A stretch of 64,000 nt of DNA, taken from positions 434,001 to 498,000 of the forward strand of contig JBKBNU010000001.1 of NCBI GenBank assembly GCA_046294845.1. Direction: 5' to 3'. Shown piece after piece: positions 17,047 to 26,257 of the stretch; the first letter of the stretch is position 1, and every line of letters starts with the position of its first letter. A program made the position numbers and the translations under genes. Source of the stretch: Micavibrio_C sp046294845 (lineage in GTDB: Bacteria > Pseudomonadota > Alphaproteobacteria > Micavibrionales > Micavibrionaceae). Below the pieces are notes generated by a model. It was not told where the DNA came from. It did no database searches and saw only the letters and a program-made list of their open reading frames with translations.

Positions 17047-17589
17047 TTACATCCCGAGCTTTGTATAAGCTTCCTCAACACGCTGAACAAGAACGGTGCC
17101 TTCCGCTACTTCTAGAGCGGGAATGGTCTGCACCAGTTTCAGGGCGTTAGCGGGCACTGTGTAATTTCTGATCGTTTCGTTATCACGGTTTCTAAATAGC
17201 CAGTCACCGGCCGCCCTCAAATATGAGCTGGTATCCCAGACAACACGACTGATGATCTCCTGCTTCGTCCATGGACTTTTGGCGCTGAGCATGGGCCGTA
17301 CTTTCGCATCTTCCATATCAAAGACAAACAGGGCATCGTTGCCACAGTTGGCATCAATGAAAAGACGTTCGGTATCGATCGGCTTATTGGGCAGAGCCTC
17401 ACGGTTGAAGAGACGGGCGGCACTTAAATGACGAACGAAAGCACTATGAAGGTCTTCACCTTTTTCATGGCCTGCGATCACAAGCTTGGCAATCAGCGCA
17501 ATATCCGTCCCTATGCATCCCGCATGTTGCCTTTGCAGGTCGCTCAGGCGGGCTTTGTGTGATGGAAAGGTGTGAATATCGGCACTCAT
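17047..17589 (-). CDS. Hypothetical protein, 180 aa
   Basis: Not recognised. A soluble-looking mixed alpha/beta protein without signal peptide. Its stop codon directly abuts the stop of the convergent uvrD gene. The frame opens at a TTG (17598), but the ATG at 17589 has a better distance (11 bases) from GGGAG. It contains CGNDALFVFDMEDAKV and a C-terminal helical segment. Its own upstream region is AT-rich and could hold a promoter. No functional clue in the neighbours. Confidence 0.6.
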   Translation of the reverse strand: MSADIHTFPSHKARLSDLQRQHAGCIGTDIALIAKLVIAGHEKGEDLHSAFVRHLSAARLFNREALPNKPIDTERLFIDANCGNDALFVFDMEDAKVRPMLSAKSPWTKQEIISRVVWDTSSYLRAAGDWLFRNRDNETIRNYTVPANALKLVQTIPALEVAEGTVLVQRVEEAYTKLGM

Positions 17590-17764
17590 GTCGTTCAAGG
17601 CTCCCTACTTTTTTATTTATGTATAATAATTGAGGTGGGGAGATGCAAGGAAAAAGGGCAAGTGTTTGATATGGGGATGTTTTAAAGGCCGTTTTGTGCA
17701 AACGCTGGACGGGTTTGTTATGGCTGCTTATAGTCTGTTCTCTGGTTCGCAGGAGTAGGATTTG

Positions 17765-18733
17765 ATGACATCACGGGGAAAAACAGCTGTTGTTTTTGGT
17801 GGTACCGGCTTTGTCGGGCGCCATATTGTAAAGCGTCTGGCGGCCGAGGGCTGTCTGGTCAAAGTTGTTACACGCATCCCCGAGCAAGCCTATTTTCTTA
17901 AACCTTATGGCAATGTAGGGCAGATCGTTCCCTGCCTTTGCAATTATGATGACCCCGCCAGCTTGCGCGAAATGGTAGCCGGTGCAAATTTTGTCGTGAA
18001 TTGCCTTGGCATCCTGTACGAAAAGCGTCGCAATAAATTCCGTCGCATACATATCGAGATCCCTGCCCGCATTGCCGAAGCTTGCGTCCGTGAAGGGGTT
18101 GAGCGCTTTGTTCATATTTCGGCCCTGGGTGTTGATGTTTCCAAATCCAGCTACGCCGCAAGCAAAATGGAAGGCGAGCGCGCTGTGCTGTCGGCGTGCC
18201 CATGGGCAACCATATTGCGCCCCAGTGTTGTTTTCGGTCCAGAGGATCAATTCTTCAATCTTTTTGCAGGCTTGGCGCAATTTGCACCGGCGTTACCATT
18301 GATTGGCGGCGGCAGAACAAAATTCCAGCCGATCTATGTTGGTGATGTTGCTCTGGCTGTTCTGTCAGCCTTATTGAAACCTGCGATTGGTGATGACGAT
18401 CCTCGCGGCAAGACCTTTGAATTGGGGGGACCTGATGTTGTGAGCTTCCACGATATTTACAAAATCATATTGAAATACACCGCCCGTCGTCGCCTGTTAT
18501 TGCCGGTGCCTTTTTTTGCAGCAAAAATTAAAGCCTTCTTTTTAAGTTTGATGCCGCATCCTCTGTTGACACCCGATCAGGTTGAAAGTTTGAAAACAGA
18601 TAATGTCGTCTCCTTGCATAGTCGGGGATTGGCTGATCTGGGGATTGTGCCAACGGGCATGAGCCTTGTAGTGCCATCCTATCTTGAAATTTATAAGGCT
18701 GGTGGCCGCTTTGCTGACAAAAAGGCAGCCTGA
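17765..18733 (+). CDS. NDUFA9-like NAD(P)-binding SDR (complex I associated type)
   Basis: Atypical extended short-chain dehydrogenase resembling the 39-kDa NDUFA9 subunit of mitochondrial complex I and its bacterial relatives. The Rossmann dinucleotide motif is GGTGFVG (residues 12-18). The usual YxxxK is replaced by SSYAASKMEGERAV, where Y and K are retained as Y-A-A-S-K. The C-terminus holds a hydrophobic segment (LLLPVPFFAAKIKAFFLSL). The ATG at 17765 is used rather than the adjacent TTG at 17762. It is 32 bases upstream of surA and may share its transcript. Confidence 0.8.
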   Translation: MTSRGKTAVVFGGTGFVGRHIVKRLAAEGCLVKVVTRIPEQAYFLKPYGNVGQIVPCLCNYDDPASLREMVAGANFVVNCLGILYEKRRNKFRRIHIEIPARIAEACVREGVERFVHISALGVDVSKSSYAASKMEGERAVLSACPWATILRPSVVFGPEDQFFNLFAGLAQFAPALPLIGGGRTKFQPIYVGDVALAVLSALLKPAIGDDDPRGKTFELGGPDVVSFHDIYKIILKYTARRRLLLPVPFFAAKIKAFFLSLMPHPLLTPDQVESLKTDNVVSLHSRGLADLGIVPTGMSLVVPSYLEIYKAGGRFADKKAA

Positions 18734-18765
18734 AAATAGCCTCATTTTTGAAGGACCTTAACCTT

Positions 18766-19722
18766 ATGAAACAGGTATATGTACTTTTAGTTCTATCATT
18801 CCTTGCAGGCGGGTTCCTTTGCACTCAGCCCACTACCGCGCAAGCCGCCCGCAGTGAAACGATTGCGGCTGTTGTGAATGATGACGCGATTACAGCCTCC
18901 GATGTTAAGGAAAGACTGGATCTTTTGATGATTTCTTCCGGCATACCACCTTCGGAAGAAATTCGTAAGCGCCTCATGCCGCAAGTCATCAATATGCTGG
19001 TGGATGAAAGCCTGATGATTCAAGAAGCCACAAGGGCAGGCATCAAGATTACACCACAGGATATTGAAGCCGGATTTGCAACAATCGCCCAGCAGAACGG
19101 CATGCCTCTTGATCAATTCAAAGCGATGATGAAACGTCAGGGCGTCCCTGTGCGTGCTGTCGAGAACCAGATTCGTGCCCAGATGGCATGGGGCAAAGTG
19201 GTCCAGCAGAAAATAAGACCTACCATTACCGTTAATGATCTCGAAGTTGATAATATGCTGGAGCGTCTTCGCGCCAACATAGGCACCAGCGAGTATCTGG
19301 TTGGCGAGATTTTTCTTCCTATCGATAATCCTTCCCAAGAAGTTGATGTGAAGCAACTGGCTATGCGTCTTACACGTGAGATGCTGCAAGCCAAAGCACC
19401 GTTCCAGCGCGTGGCAACACAGTTCTCCCAATCGGCCAGCGCCAAGCGCGGTGGAGATCTGGGGTGGGTGCAAGAAGGCCAATTGTCACCGGAGATTGAA
19501 GAAGTGTTGCTGCGTATGAATGAAGGTGATCTGAGTGAGCCTATTCGGACATTGTCTGGCTATTATATCATCACCTTGCGCAAAAAGCGTACGATTGCCG
19601 ATGATAATATACCGTCTTCGGAAGAGATTTTGCAGCGCATGGGAACCGATCGTCTTGAGCGTGCGCAACGCCGCCATTTGCTGGATTTGAAATCGGAAGC
19701 TTTCATTGAAAGACGAATCTGA
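18766..19722 (+). CDS. surA: SurA-like periplasmic peptidyl-prolyl isomerase/chaperone
   Basis: Periplasmic chaperone for outer-membrane proteins. It has a signal peptide (VYVLLVLSFLAGGFL, cleavage near AQAA), a SurA N-terminal domain (AAVVNDDAITASDVKERL) and one parvulin domain (about residues 165-270, with SQSASAKRGGDLGWV and GYYIITL). E. coli SurA has two parvulin domains, and this 318-residue form has one, as in many alphaproteobacteria. The ATG at 18766 has an AAGGA site about 10 bases upstream; an in-frame TTG at 18748 is the alternative. The 3' end overlaps rsmA by 17 bases. Confidence 0.85.
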   Translation: MKQVYVLLVLSFLAGGFLCTQPTTAQAARSETIAAVVNDDAITASDVKERLDLLMISSGIPPSEEIRKRLMPQVINMLVDESLMIQEATRAGIKITPQDIEAGFATIAQQNGMPLDQFKAMMKRQGVPVRAVENQIRAQMAWGKVVQQKIRPTITVNDLEVDNMLERLRANIGTSEYLVGEIFLPIDNPSQEVDVKQLAMRLTREMLQAKAPFQRVATQFSQSASAKRGGDLGWVQEGQLSPEIEEVLLRMNEGDLSEPIRTLSGYYIITLRKKRTIADDNIPSSEEILQRMGTDRLERAQRRHLLDLKSEAFIERRI

Positions 19723-20566
19723 TAATGCTGTCGCTAGTAAGATAGATTCTTTGCCTCCCTTGCGGGAGGTTATAGCAGCACACGGTCTGCAAGCAACTAA
19801 GGCGCTGGGCCAGAACTTCCTTCTTGATCGGAATATCACCGATAAAATCGCCCGTCAGGCTGGTGATTTGTCATGCCATACTGTTGTTGAAATTGGACCT
19901 GGGCCAGGGGGGCTTACCAGAAGCTTGCTGCGTGCCGGTGCTGCCCGTGTTGTAGCGATTGAATTTGATAAACGCGCGATAGAGGCTTTGCAGTCATTGG
20001 CGGATGCCAGTGATGGGCGCCTGACCTTGATTGAAGGGGATGCCCTCAATGCTGATATCAGGGCTCTGGTGCCGCAAGGCCCCCGCATGATTATAGCCAA
20101 TTTGCCCTATAATATTGCGACACCCCTAACCATCGGCTGGCTGGAGCAAATCCGTCAGGACCCGTCCTTTGTCGATCTGATGTTATTGATGTACCAGCGT
20201 GAAGTGGCAGACCGCATCACAGCCCCTTCAGGTAACAAGGTGTATGGCCGTCTGGCTGTGGTAGCGCAGTGGCTTTGCGATGTGAAGCGCGTTTATAATT
20301 TGCCGCCATCGGCCTTTACGCCGCCACCAAAGGTTTCATCCAGTGTTGTTAGTTTCGCCCCCCGAATATTGCAGGGTAACCAGCCCTCCTTTTCCACGCT
20401 TGAGAAAATGACGGCGGTCGCGTTTAATCAACGTCGCAAAATGCTGCGTTCATCCTTGGGAGAATATGCACATTTGTTGACCAAAACCGGAATACAGGGT
20501 GATTTGCGTGCCGAACAGCTGCCAGTGGGCGATTTTATCCGTTTAGCGCTTGCTCTGGAGGCTTGA
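19706..20566 (+). CDS. rsmA: 16S rRNA dimethyladenosine transferase RsmA (KsgA)
   Basis: Dimethylates two adjacent adenosines near the 3' end of 16S rRNA using SAM. Motifs: LGQNFLLDRNI at the N-terminus, the SAM-binding motif EIGPGPGGLT, GDALNAD and the catalytic NLPYNIATPL. Length is 286 residues. It starts inside the end of surA, so translation is probably coupled. In many genomes pdxA lies between surA and rsmA; here it is absent. Confidence 0.96.
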   Translation: MKDESDNAVASKIDSLPPLREVIAAHGLQATKALGQNFLLDRNITDKIARQAGDLSCHTVVEIGPGPGGLTRSLLRAGAARVVAIEFDKRAIEALQSLADASDGRLTLIEGDALNADIRALVPQGPRMIIANLPYNIATPLTIGWLEQIRQDPSFVDLMLLMYQREVADRITAPSGNKVYGRLAVVAQWLCDVKRVYNLPPSAFTPPPKVSSSVVSFAPRILQGNQPSFSTLEKMTAVAFNQRRKMLRSSLGEYAHLLTKTGIQGDLRAEQLPVGDFIRLALALEA

Positions 20567-20597
20567 CCCTCGCCACAGGCTCCCTTAAAACTGAACC

Positions 20598-21173
20598 ATG
20601 TCAGAAACATTATTCTATCGTATAGCTATTACAGGCGATCCCGGCAGCGGCAAAAGCACTTTTGCACGCGCTGTATCGGAATTGACCGGTTTTCGCCTGA
20701 TTACTACGGGTAATATTTTCCGTACACTTGCTGCCGAGAAAGGTATTTCACTGACCGAATTGAACGAGATGGCTGAATCGCAAACCGAGATCGATCATTT
20801 GGTTGATGATTTTCTCAAAACTCTAAACGATCAAAAAGAACATTTGATCCTTGATTCACGCATGGCGTGGTTCTTTGTGAAGAATGCTCTGAAAATTCGT
20901 CTGACCGTTGATCTGGATGTCGCAGTTCACCGTATTTTTAGTGACGGAGCGGAATTGCGTGAAAAATTCCCTGACATGAAAACGGCTATGGATGAGGTGG
21001 ATCGCCGCCGTAAAAGCGAGATTTTGCGCTATAATAATCTTTATGGTGTGAATATTGGTGACCCCGCCAATTTTGATCTTGTGATCAATACATCGCAAAA
21101 AGCGCCGCAGGATGTGACGAAAGAATTCGAGACCGCTTTTGAGGTCTACAAGAAACATCTACATTCTGCCTGA
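20598..21173 (+). CDS. Cytidylate kinase-like P-loop protein
   Basis: Small cytoplasmic P-loop kinase, 191 residues, resembling the CMP-kinase-like (archaeal CmkB/Cytidylate_kin2) group. The P-loop is GDPGSGKST (13-21), followed by TTGNIFRTLAAE, the usual nucleoside-monophosphate-binding segment, LILDSRMAWFF (Walker B-like DSR) and a lid region with DRRRKSEILRY. The substrate cannot be deduced. It follows rsmA after 31 bases and precedes an SDR by 5 bases, suggesting one operon from 17765 to 21964. Confidence 0.7.
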   Translation: MSETLFYRIAITGDPGSGKSTFARAVSELTGFRLITTGNIFRTLAAEKGISLTELNEMAESQTEIDHLVDDFLKTLNDQKEHLILDSRMAWFFVKNALKIRLTVDLDVAVHRIFSDGAELREKFPDMKTAMDEVDRRRKSEILRYNNLYGVNIGDPANFDLVINTSQKAPQDVTKEFETAFEVYKKHLHSA

Positions 21174-21178
21174 TATAG

Positions 21179-21964
21179 ATGAAATCCTTCCGGAATATAT
21201 TGATTACAGGGGCCTCTAGCGGCATAGGCGAGGCGCTGGCTCTGCATCTGGCCGCCCCTGCTATAACACTGTTCCTGACGGGACGTGATCAGGATCGTTT
21301 GGCTCTTGTTGTAGAAAAATGCAAGGCTCAGGGGGCCACTTGCTATCATACGGTTGTGAATGTTAAGGACCAGACCTCATTTGCCAACTGGATTTCCCAG
21401 ATGGATAGCTTGGCACCGATTGATCTGGTGATTGCCAACGCTGGCGTTTCCAGTGGTACGGGCGGTGCGCAGGGGCTTTCATGGCTGGCGGCCGAGTATG
21501 ATGTCTTTGAAACAAACGTCATGGGTGTGCTTCACACCATTTTCCCCTTGATTGAAAAGATGGCCGCGAGAAAAAGAGGGCAAATTGCTTTGATGAGTTC
21601 TCTTGCCGCTTTTAATGGTTGGCCAGGGGCTCCCGCGTACAGTGCCAGCAAAGCGGCGGTACGTTATTATGGGGAGGCTTTGCGGGGTGCTCTTGGCACC
21701 TACGGTGTGGGGGTTAGTGTCATTTGTCCCGGCTTTGTCGAATCACGGATGACGGCTGTTAATAATTACCGGATGCCCTTTTTTATGAAAGCGCCACAGG
21801 CTGCTGCAATCATATTGCAGGGTTTGGCGCAGAACCGCGCGCGTATTGCTTTCCCTTTGCCAACCTATATTTTTTCCGGATTGATCGGTTTTTTACCTGC
21901 GGCAGCCGCATCGGCACTCTTGTCGAAGATGCCGCCTAAGCCTATGAAAAATATAAGCGAATAG
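21179..21964 (+). CDS. SDR family oxidoreductase
   Basis: Classical short-chain dehydrogenase, 261 residues. Cofactor motif TGASSGIGEA is at residues about 10-19, NAG at the end of beta4, catalytic Ser in MSSLAAF and YSASK for the Tyr-Lys pair. The C-terminal half has a hydrophobic stretch (FPLPTYIFSGLIGFLPAAAA) suggesting membrane association, as in DltE/YbbO-like SDRs. Substrate unknown. Last gene of the surA-rsmA run. Confidence 0.85.
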   Translation: MKSFRNILITGASSGIGEALALHLAAPAITLFLTGRDQDRLALVVEKCKAQGATCYHTVVNVKDQTSFANWISQMDSLAPIDLVIANAGVSSGTGGAQGLSWLAAEYDVFETNVMGVLHTIFPLIEKMAARKRGQIALMSSLAAFNGWPGAPAYSASKAAVRYYGEALRGALGTYGVGVSVICPGFVESRMTAVNNYRMPFFMKAPQAAAIILQGLAQNRARIAFPLPTYIFSGLIGFLPAAAASALLSKMPPKPMKNISE

Positions 21965-21972
21965 AATTCTAT
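21961..21972. promoter_or_regulatory. Perfect 12-bp palindrome ATAGAATTCTAT
   Basis: The palindrome overlaps the stop codon of the SDR gene and lies 176 bases before the ArsR-type regulator. GAATTC-centred A/T-rich palindromes are plausible operators, but the distance to the regulator start makes this uncertain. Confidence 0.2.
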
Positions 21973-21996
21973 TTCGATAATGCTTATGTGCGTGCG

Positions 21997-22030
21997 ATGC
22001 AAAATCGGGGTTGCGTTTTATTATTCTTTG
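21997..22030 (+). terminator. Probable terminator of the surA-rsmA-SDR operon
   Basis: ATGCAA (21997-22002) pairs with TTGCGT (22011-22016, one G-T pair) and is followed by TTTATTATTCTTT. The stem is short but the tail is good. Confidence 0.4.
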
Positions 22031-22147
22031 GCGCAATAATCCTGCCACATAAAAAACAATTAATTTTCAGGGACGTATTGCTGCGTAACGTTTAATATGA
22101 TGGCAGAACTCCTCTGCTAACTGACAAGTTATATCGAGTCCGGCAAA

Positions 22148-22495
22148 ATGGATGTCAAAAATATAGAGCGCAATCTTGATGTTGCCGTCAATCTTTTGAA
22201 AGCACTTTCAAATGAACGACGTCTTATGATCATTTGCGCTTTGTATCAAGGCGAAAAAAGTGTTGGTGAACTTGAAGAAATTGTTGGCCTGAGCCAGTCA
22301 GCCCTGTCCCAGCATCTTGCACGTTTGCGCCGTGACGGTCTTGTGAACACAAGACGTAATGCCCAAACAATCTTCTATTCCCTTGATGACAGAGCGACCG
22401 AGGCCGTCCTGCGTTGTCTTTATGATATTTATTCACCAGAGGAAGGTAATCAGGTAGCGTCTGCGATAGCTTTCCCGTCCAAACAAGCCGATTAA
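22148..22495 (+). CDS. ArsR-family regulator, BigR/SqrR-like
   Basis: Winged-helix repressor of 115 residues. It resembles the sulfide/persulfide sensors BigR and SqrR: LKALSNERRLMIICALYQGEK with the first sensing Cys at residue 30, recognition helix SQSALSQHLARLRRDGLV and wing RRNAQTIFYSL. The second sensing Cys of that group would be residue 96, in the segment CLYDIYSPEE, but it is Ser here, while a Cys is found at 90. No metal-binding CxC of ArsR is present. The gene overlaps the convergent GT9 gene by 4 bases. Confidence 0.85.
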   Translation: MDVKNIERNLDVAVNLLKALSNERRLMIICALYQGEKSVGELEEIVGLSQSALSQHLARLRRDGLVNTRRNAQTIFYSLDDRATEAVLRCLYDIYSPEEGNQVASAIAFPSKQAD

Positions 22496-23493
22496 TTATT
22501 TCGGAACCAGCGTACGGACAGCATTTTCTCAACAGCATCAAGATCAAGCATATCCAAATTATCGACCTGATGGGTTTTTACGTGCGGTCCTCGCGGGGCA
22601 TGGCGTTGCGGGTTGCTGTTTTTTGAAAATAGGACCAGCGAGGGGCACCCTGTGGGGGCGATCATATGCATCGGCCCTGTATCATTTCCAATGGCTGCTG
22701 CTGCATGGCGTGCCAAAACAGCAATATCAAACAGTGATGTCTGTCCTGTCAGATTAATTGTGGCTTTATGAATGCTGCATATTTTTTCTGCCAGATCGGT
22801 CTCATGCCTGGTTCCGATCACAACGGGCTGATAGCCCCAGCCATCCAGCACACGGGCCAAATGTCCATAATTGATAGCGGGCCATCTTTTCTCCGGTCTC
22901 TCCGGTGCAGAACCGGGAACCAGAAGGACATAGGGTTTTTGCAGGCCATATTCTTTGCGGAAGCGCTCTATACTTCCTTCAACCCAGCGTAAATCATCGA
23001 TATCTACGTGATGAATGCCAGCAAGCTGCAGTGTTTGTATGTGTCCTTCAAGGGCAGCCCCGGCGGTTCTCTCGGGACTATTATTCCTGTGCGAAGCGCC
23101 TGCTGCCGCACCGACCCATTCCGGTCGTTTATTACGTGGAAAAAGTTTTAAGTAGAAGGCTGTACGATCATTGTTTTGCAGGTCATAGACGCGATCAAAA
23201 TCTTCTGAGATTAGTTTACGTCTGAGATCCAGCCATCCCTTAACATCTTTCCATTTGGGACGTTTGTCGGTCCACACATGATTGACGTAGCCACAGCCCA
23301 AACCAAAGCTGACAAATGGCGACGTGGTCAGGAGTGTAATATCGGCATCCGGATGATGATGCCGTATGGCAGCCATCGGCCCCAAGGCCTGTACAAAATC
23401 ACCCAGAGCCCCTAATTTAATAATCAGTATCTTCTTGTGTGGCGGGTTTTCGAAACCGATAGCAATGTCTGTTTGTGCTGATGATGAAGACAT
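22492..23493 (-). CDS. GT9 family glycosyltransferase (heptosyltransferase-like)
   Basis: ADP-heptose:LPS heptosyltransferase-like enzyme of GT9, 333 residues, GT-B fold. Visible features: N-terminal ILIIKLGALGDFVQALG, the central VPGSAPERPEKRWPA, and the C-terminal nucleotide-sugar site IGNDTGPMHMIAP. It would add a sugar to the lipopolysaccharide core at the inner face of the inner membrane. It forms a two-gene unit with the GT4 gene, 14 bases downstream of it. Sugar donor is not proven. Confidence 0.85.
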   Translation of the reverse strand: MSSSSAQTDIAIGFENPPHKKILIIKLGALGDFVQALGPMAAIRHHHPDADITLLTTSPFVSFGLGCGYVNHVWTDKRPKWKDVKGWLDLRRKLISEDFDRVYDLQNNDRTAFYLKLFPRNKRPEWVGAAAGASHRNNSPERTAGAALEGHIQTLQLAGIHHVDIDDLRWVEGSIERFRKEYGLQKPYVLLVPGSAPERPEKRWPAINYGHLARVLDGWGYQPVVIGTRHETDLAEKICSIHKATINLTGQTSLFDIAVLARHAAAAIGNDTGPMHMIAPTGCPSLVLFSKNSNPQRHAPRGPHVKTHQVDNLDMLDLDAVEKMLSVRWFRNN

Positions 23494-23507
23494 GATTGTT
23501 GGTGTCT

Positions 23508-24752
23508 TTATGCGGCGGTGGCTATCATGGTTTGATAGGGTTTGCCATGGGTCTGGTTTTGCGGATTAATCGCGGCTTCTTCCAGAAGCTCGGCATAAAC
23601 CGCCAAGGTTTGTGTCGTCATGTGATCTTTGGTGAAATTCTCGGCTATATGCGACATGGCGCGTGTTGCCAAAATAGAACGATGTGTTGCATCAAGATTA
23701 AGGGCGTCCTGAATTGATTTGGCCAAAGCTACCGGATCATTTGGTGGAACCAGCCATCCTGTTTCACCACGGACGATTGTTTCGCGTGATCCGCCATGAT
23801 CTGTGGCTACGATCGGCCGACCCATAGCTTGCGCCTCTGCAGCCACGCGGCCAAAACCTTCCGGATCAATCGATGCGGACACAACGACGGCGGCCATCAT
23901 GTAAGCGGCAGGCATATCGTGACAGTGATCAACAATACGAATTTGTCCTTCAAGGCCTCTGCTTCTTACTGTTTCTTCCAGCTCTTCCCTGTATTCTTTG
24001 CGCCCCTGATCGGCGCCGATCAGAACACAAATGGTATCCGGTCTGTTGATGCGGGCCATCGCGTCAATCAAAACATGGTGACCTTTCCATCGTGTCAGGC
24101 GTCCGGGCATCATGACAACACTGACGCCATCCGGAAGACGCCATTCGCGTGATAATTTGATCATACGCTCGGCAGAGACAGCAGTAGGGTGAAATTTTTC
24201 AATCGCAATACCGCGATGGATAATTCTGATGTTACGGGGGTCAATCTCGTAATTCTGGCGCATATAATCTGCAACGTAGTGCGAGATTGCGATGACGCGA
24301 TCACCTTTGATAATTGATGAGTTATACTTCTTCTTGAATTTGGCTGCGAGGCCTTGGGGAATATTATAGGGCGCATGGCAGGTTGTCATGAAGCGTGCTT
24401 GTGTATCTTTGCAAGCCAGATGGCCGCACCATGCCGGTGCCCGTGAACGGGCATGGACAATATCGACACGTTGCTTGTTAATGATTTTTTTTAAACGTTT
24501 TGCATTCTGCCAGATTATGAACGGGTTCTTGCTGTCGATATTCATTTGAATATGCTGGCTGCCGGCACGTAATAATTCAGGGATACGGTGGCCGCCATTT
24601 GAAACAACAATCGATGTTGCTCCGGCCTTGACCAGTTCTGCGGCAACATCGATACAACCTTGTTCGGCACCACCAGCCCCTAGCGAGGGGATTAGCTGCA
24701 TAATGACGGGCGGTCTTTGTGTCGTGGGTACAGCGGGGGAAGAAGTGGTCAT
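23508..24752 (-). CDS. GT4 family glycosyltransferase
   Basis: Retaining glycosyltransferase of the GT-B/GT4 type, 414 residues. The N-terminal glycine-rich LIPSLGAGGAEQGCI motif and the C-terminal donor-binding block EGFGRVAAEAQAMGRPIVA with its two Glu residues are visible, along with MMPGRLTRWKGHHV. Acceptor and donor are unknown. Paired with the GT9 gene it is probably an LPS core or outer-glycan enzyme. Composition matches the ordinary chromosome, unlike the island on the other side of tRNA-Ser. Confidence 0.85.
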   Translation of the reverse strand: MTTSSPAVPTTQRPPVIMQLIPSLGAGGAEQGCIDVAAELVKAGATSIVVSNGGHRIPELLRAGSQHIQMNIDSKNPFIIWQNAKRLKKIINKQRVDIVHARSRAPAWCGHLACKDTQARFMTTCHAPYNIPQGLAAKFKKKYNSSIIKGDRVIAISHYVADYMRQNYEIDPRNIRIIHRGIAIEKFHPTAVSAERMIKLSREWRLPDGVSVVMMPGRLTRWKGHHVLIDAMARINRPDTICVLIGADQGRKEYREELEETVRSRGLEGQIRIVDHCHDMPAAYMMAAVVVSASIDPEGFGRVAAEAQAMGRPIVATDHGGSRETIVRGETGWLVPPNDPVALAKSIQDALNLDATHRSILATRAMSHIAENFTKDHMTTQTLAVYAELLEEAAINPQNQTHGKPYQTMIATAA

Positions 24753-24867
24753 ATCCGTCTTGTCTTAGTCTTGAAATTTCCTCTCCGATTTACCACACTC
24801 TGCACTGTGGGGGTTAATAAAAAGCGCCCAAACACTTAATTTTCTAGAGGATTTATGGGGATTTATC

Positions 24868-25659
24868 ATGAGTGAGGTCCGTTTGGCACAGCATCTGGAA
24901 CGGTGTTATGCACCTTCTTTGGCCTATCATTTTTATCAGCCCGCAGATCCTCAAGGCCCCTGTGTTGTCTTTTTAGGGGGCTTCCGCTCCGATATGGGCG
25001 GCACCAAGGCTCTTTATCTCGAAGAAGCCTGCCGGAAGCGCCGCCAGCCCTATATCCGGTTTGATTATCGGGGGCACGGACAGTCAGGAGGCTCGTTTAT
25101 AGAAGGGACAATAGGGGTATGGTTCCAAGATGCCCTTGATATCATTGATCAAGTTGCATCAGGTTCTGTGCTGCTTGTGGGATCTTCCATGGGGGGATGG
25201 TTGTCACTTTTAGTGTTAAAAGCAAGACCGGAGAGAGTTTGTGGCTTGGTGGGTATTGCAGCGGCTCCGGATTTCACGCGTGAAATCTGGGAAGAAAGAA
25301 TGAGCGAAGAACAGAGGACCGCCATGCGCCGGACAGGATTGCTGGAAGTGCCCAACCATTACAGCACAGAGCCCTATATCATTACAAAAGCGCTGATAGA
25401 CGATGGGAAACAACACTTTATTCTGGAAAACAGATATGCAAGCCATGTTCCTGTGCGCTTGTTGCAGGGGCGCCTTGATCAGGATGTGATCTGGACGACG
25501 GCCCTCGCTTTACAGGACACTCTGAAAGCCGGAGGTAATAAAGATGTACATGTTGTTCTGGTGGAGGAGGGCGACCATCGCCTTAGCCAGCCATCCGATC
25601 TGGCATTAATAGACAATACCGTGCTGGAATTATCCGGTCTGTCTGGGGCTGCTGATTAG
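24868..25659 (+). CDS. Alpha/beta hydrolase
   Basis: Serine hydrolase of the alpha/beta-hydrolase fold, 263 residues, probably cytoplasmic. The nucleophile elbow is GSSMGG, the oxyanion region FLGGFRSDMGGTKA, RFDYRGHGQSGG is the conserved loop, and the likely catalytic Asp and His lie in LDQDV and GDHRLSQ. Substrate (ester or thioester) is not evident. It overlaps the convergent membrane-protein gene by 4 bases. Confidence 0.85.
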   Translation: MSEVRLAQHLERCYAPSLAYHFYQPADPQGPCVVFLGGFRSDMGGTKALYLEEACRKRRQPYIRFDYRGHGQSGGSFIEGTIGVWFQDALDIIDQVASGSVLLVGSSMGGWLSLLVLKARPERVCGLVGIAAAPDFTREIWEERMSEEQRTAMRRTGLLEVPNHYSTEPYIITKALIDDGKQHFILENRYASHVPVRLLQGRLDQDVIWTTALALQDTLKAGGNKDVHVVLVEEGDHRLSQPSDLALIDNTVLELSGLSGAAD

Positions 25660-26084
25660 CGGCGTTTATATTTCATGCGCTTTTTGGGGCCATCCAGTTC
25701 TGTCTGGTATGAGAAACCCTGCTTCTTTTTACCGCCCTTTGCAGCGACGCCTGCGCTGATAAGCCCATGCCCTTGGAATCCACCCAAGCCAAATATTTTC
25801 ATAACCAAAACGACTGGAATCGCAATATAGACGGGGAGGAGGGCTACAACCACAGTCTTTTGCGTCAAAACAGGACCAATCAGACTGTTCCATGTGCCGG
25901 GTTCAATAGTCTGGCGCATCAGGTTGTAGTTGTCTTGGGCGTATTTAACCCATAACCAGCCTACAGATGTCAGCTCTAACGGTTTGCTAAAATCCATCTC
26001 TTTGCCATAAATCAGGTAAAGATCAAAGCCAAGCGCAGCCATGGCTGGCAAAGACAGCATAAAAAACAGCATAAACAGTCTCAT
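25656..26084 (-). CDS. Hypothetical membrane protein, 142 aa
   Basis: Not recognised. Two hydrophobic segments: an N-terminal one (MRLFMLFFMLSLPAMAALGF), which may be a signal anchor, and one near residues 85-107 (VVVALLPVYIAIPVVLVM). The C-terminus is very basic and probably cytoplasmic. The frame is open from 26114, but the ATG at 26084 has GGGAG six bases upstream. It is transcribed away from the tRNA-Ser gene. Confidence 0.6.
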   Translation of the reverse strand: MRLFMLFFMLSLPAMAALGFDLYLIYGKEMDFSKPLELTSVGWLWVKYAQDNYNLMRQTIEPGTWNSLIGPVLTQKTVVVALLPVYIAIPVVLVMKIFGLGGFQGHGLISAGVAAKGGKKKQGFSYQTELDGPKKRMKYKRR

Positions 26085-26257
26085 GTGGCGCTCCCCGCGC
26101 TTAAGGAATAACACCGCTATTCTAACATTAAGCTTTTGCCTGACAATCGATTAATCGCAGCTTCCACGGGGTCGGGGCATTTATTAAGCCTTTTAGTGCA
26201 CTTCGCGCTTGCACTTTTGTCATAGGACGACTAGTTTTCTGGCCTGTTTCCAGTTGC

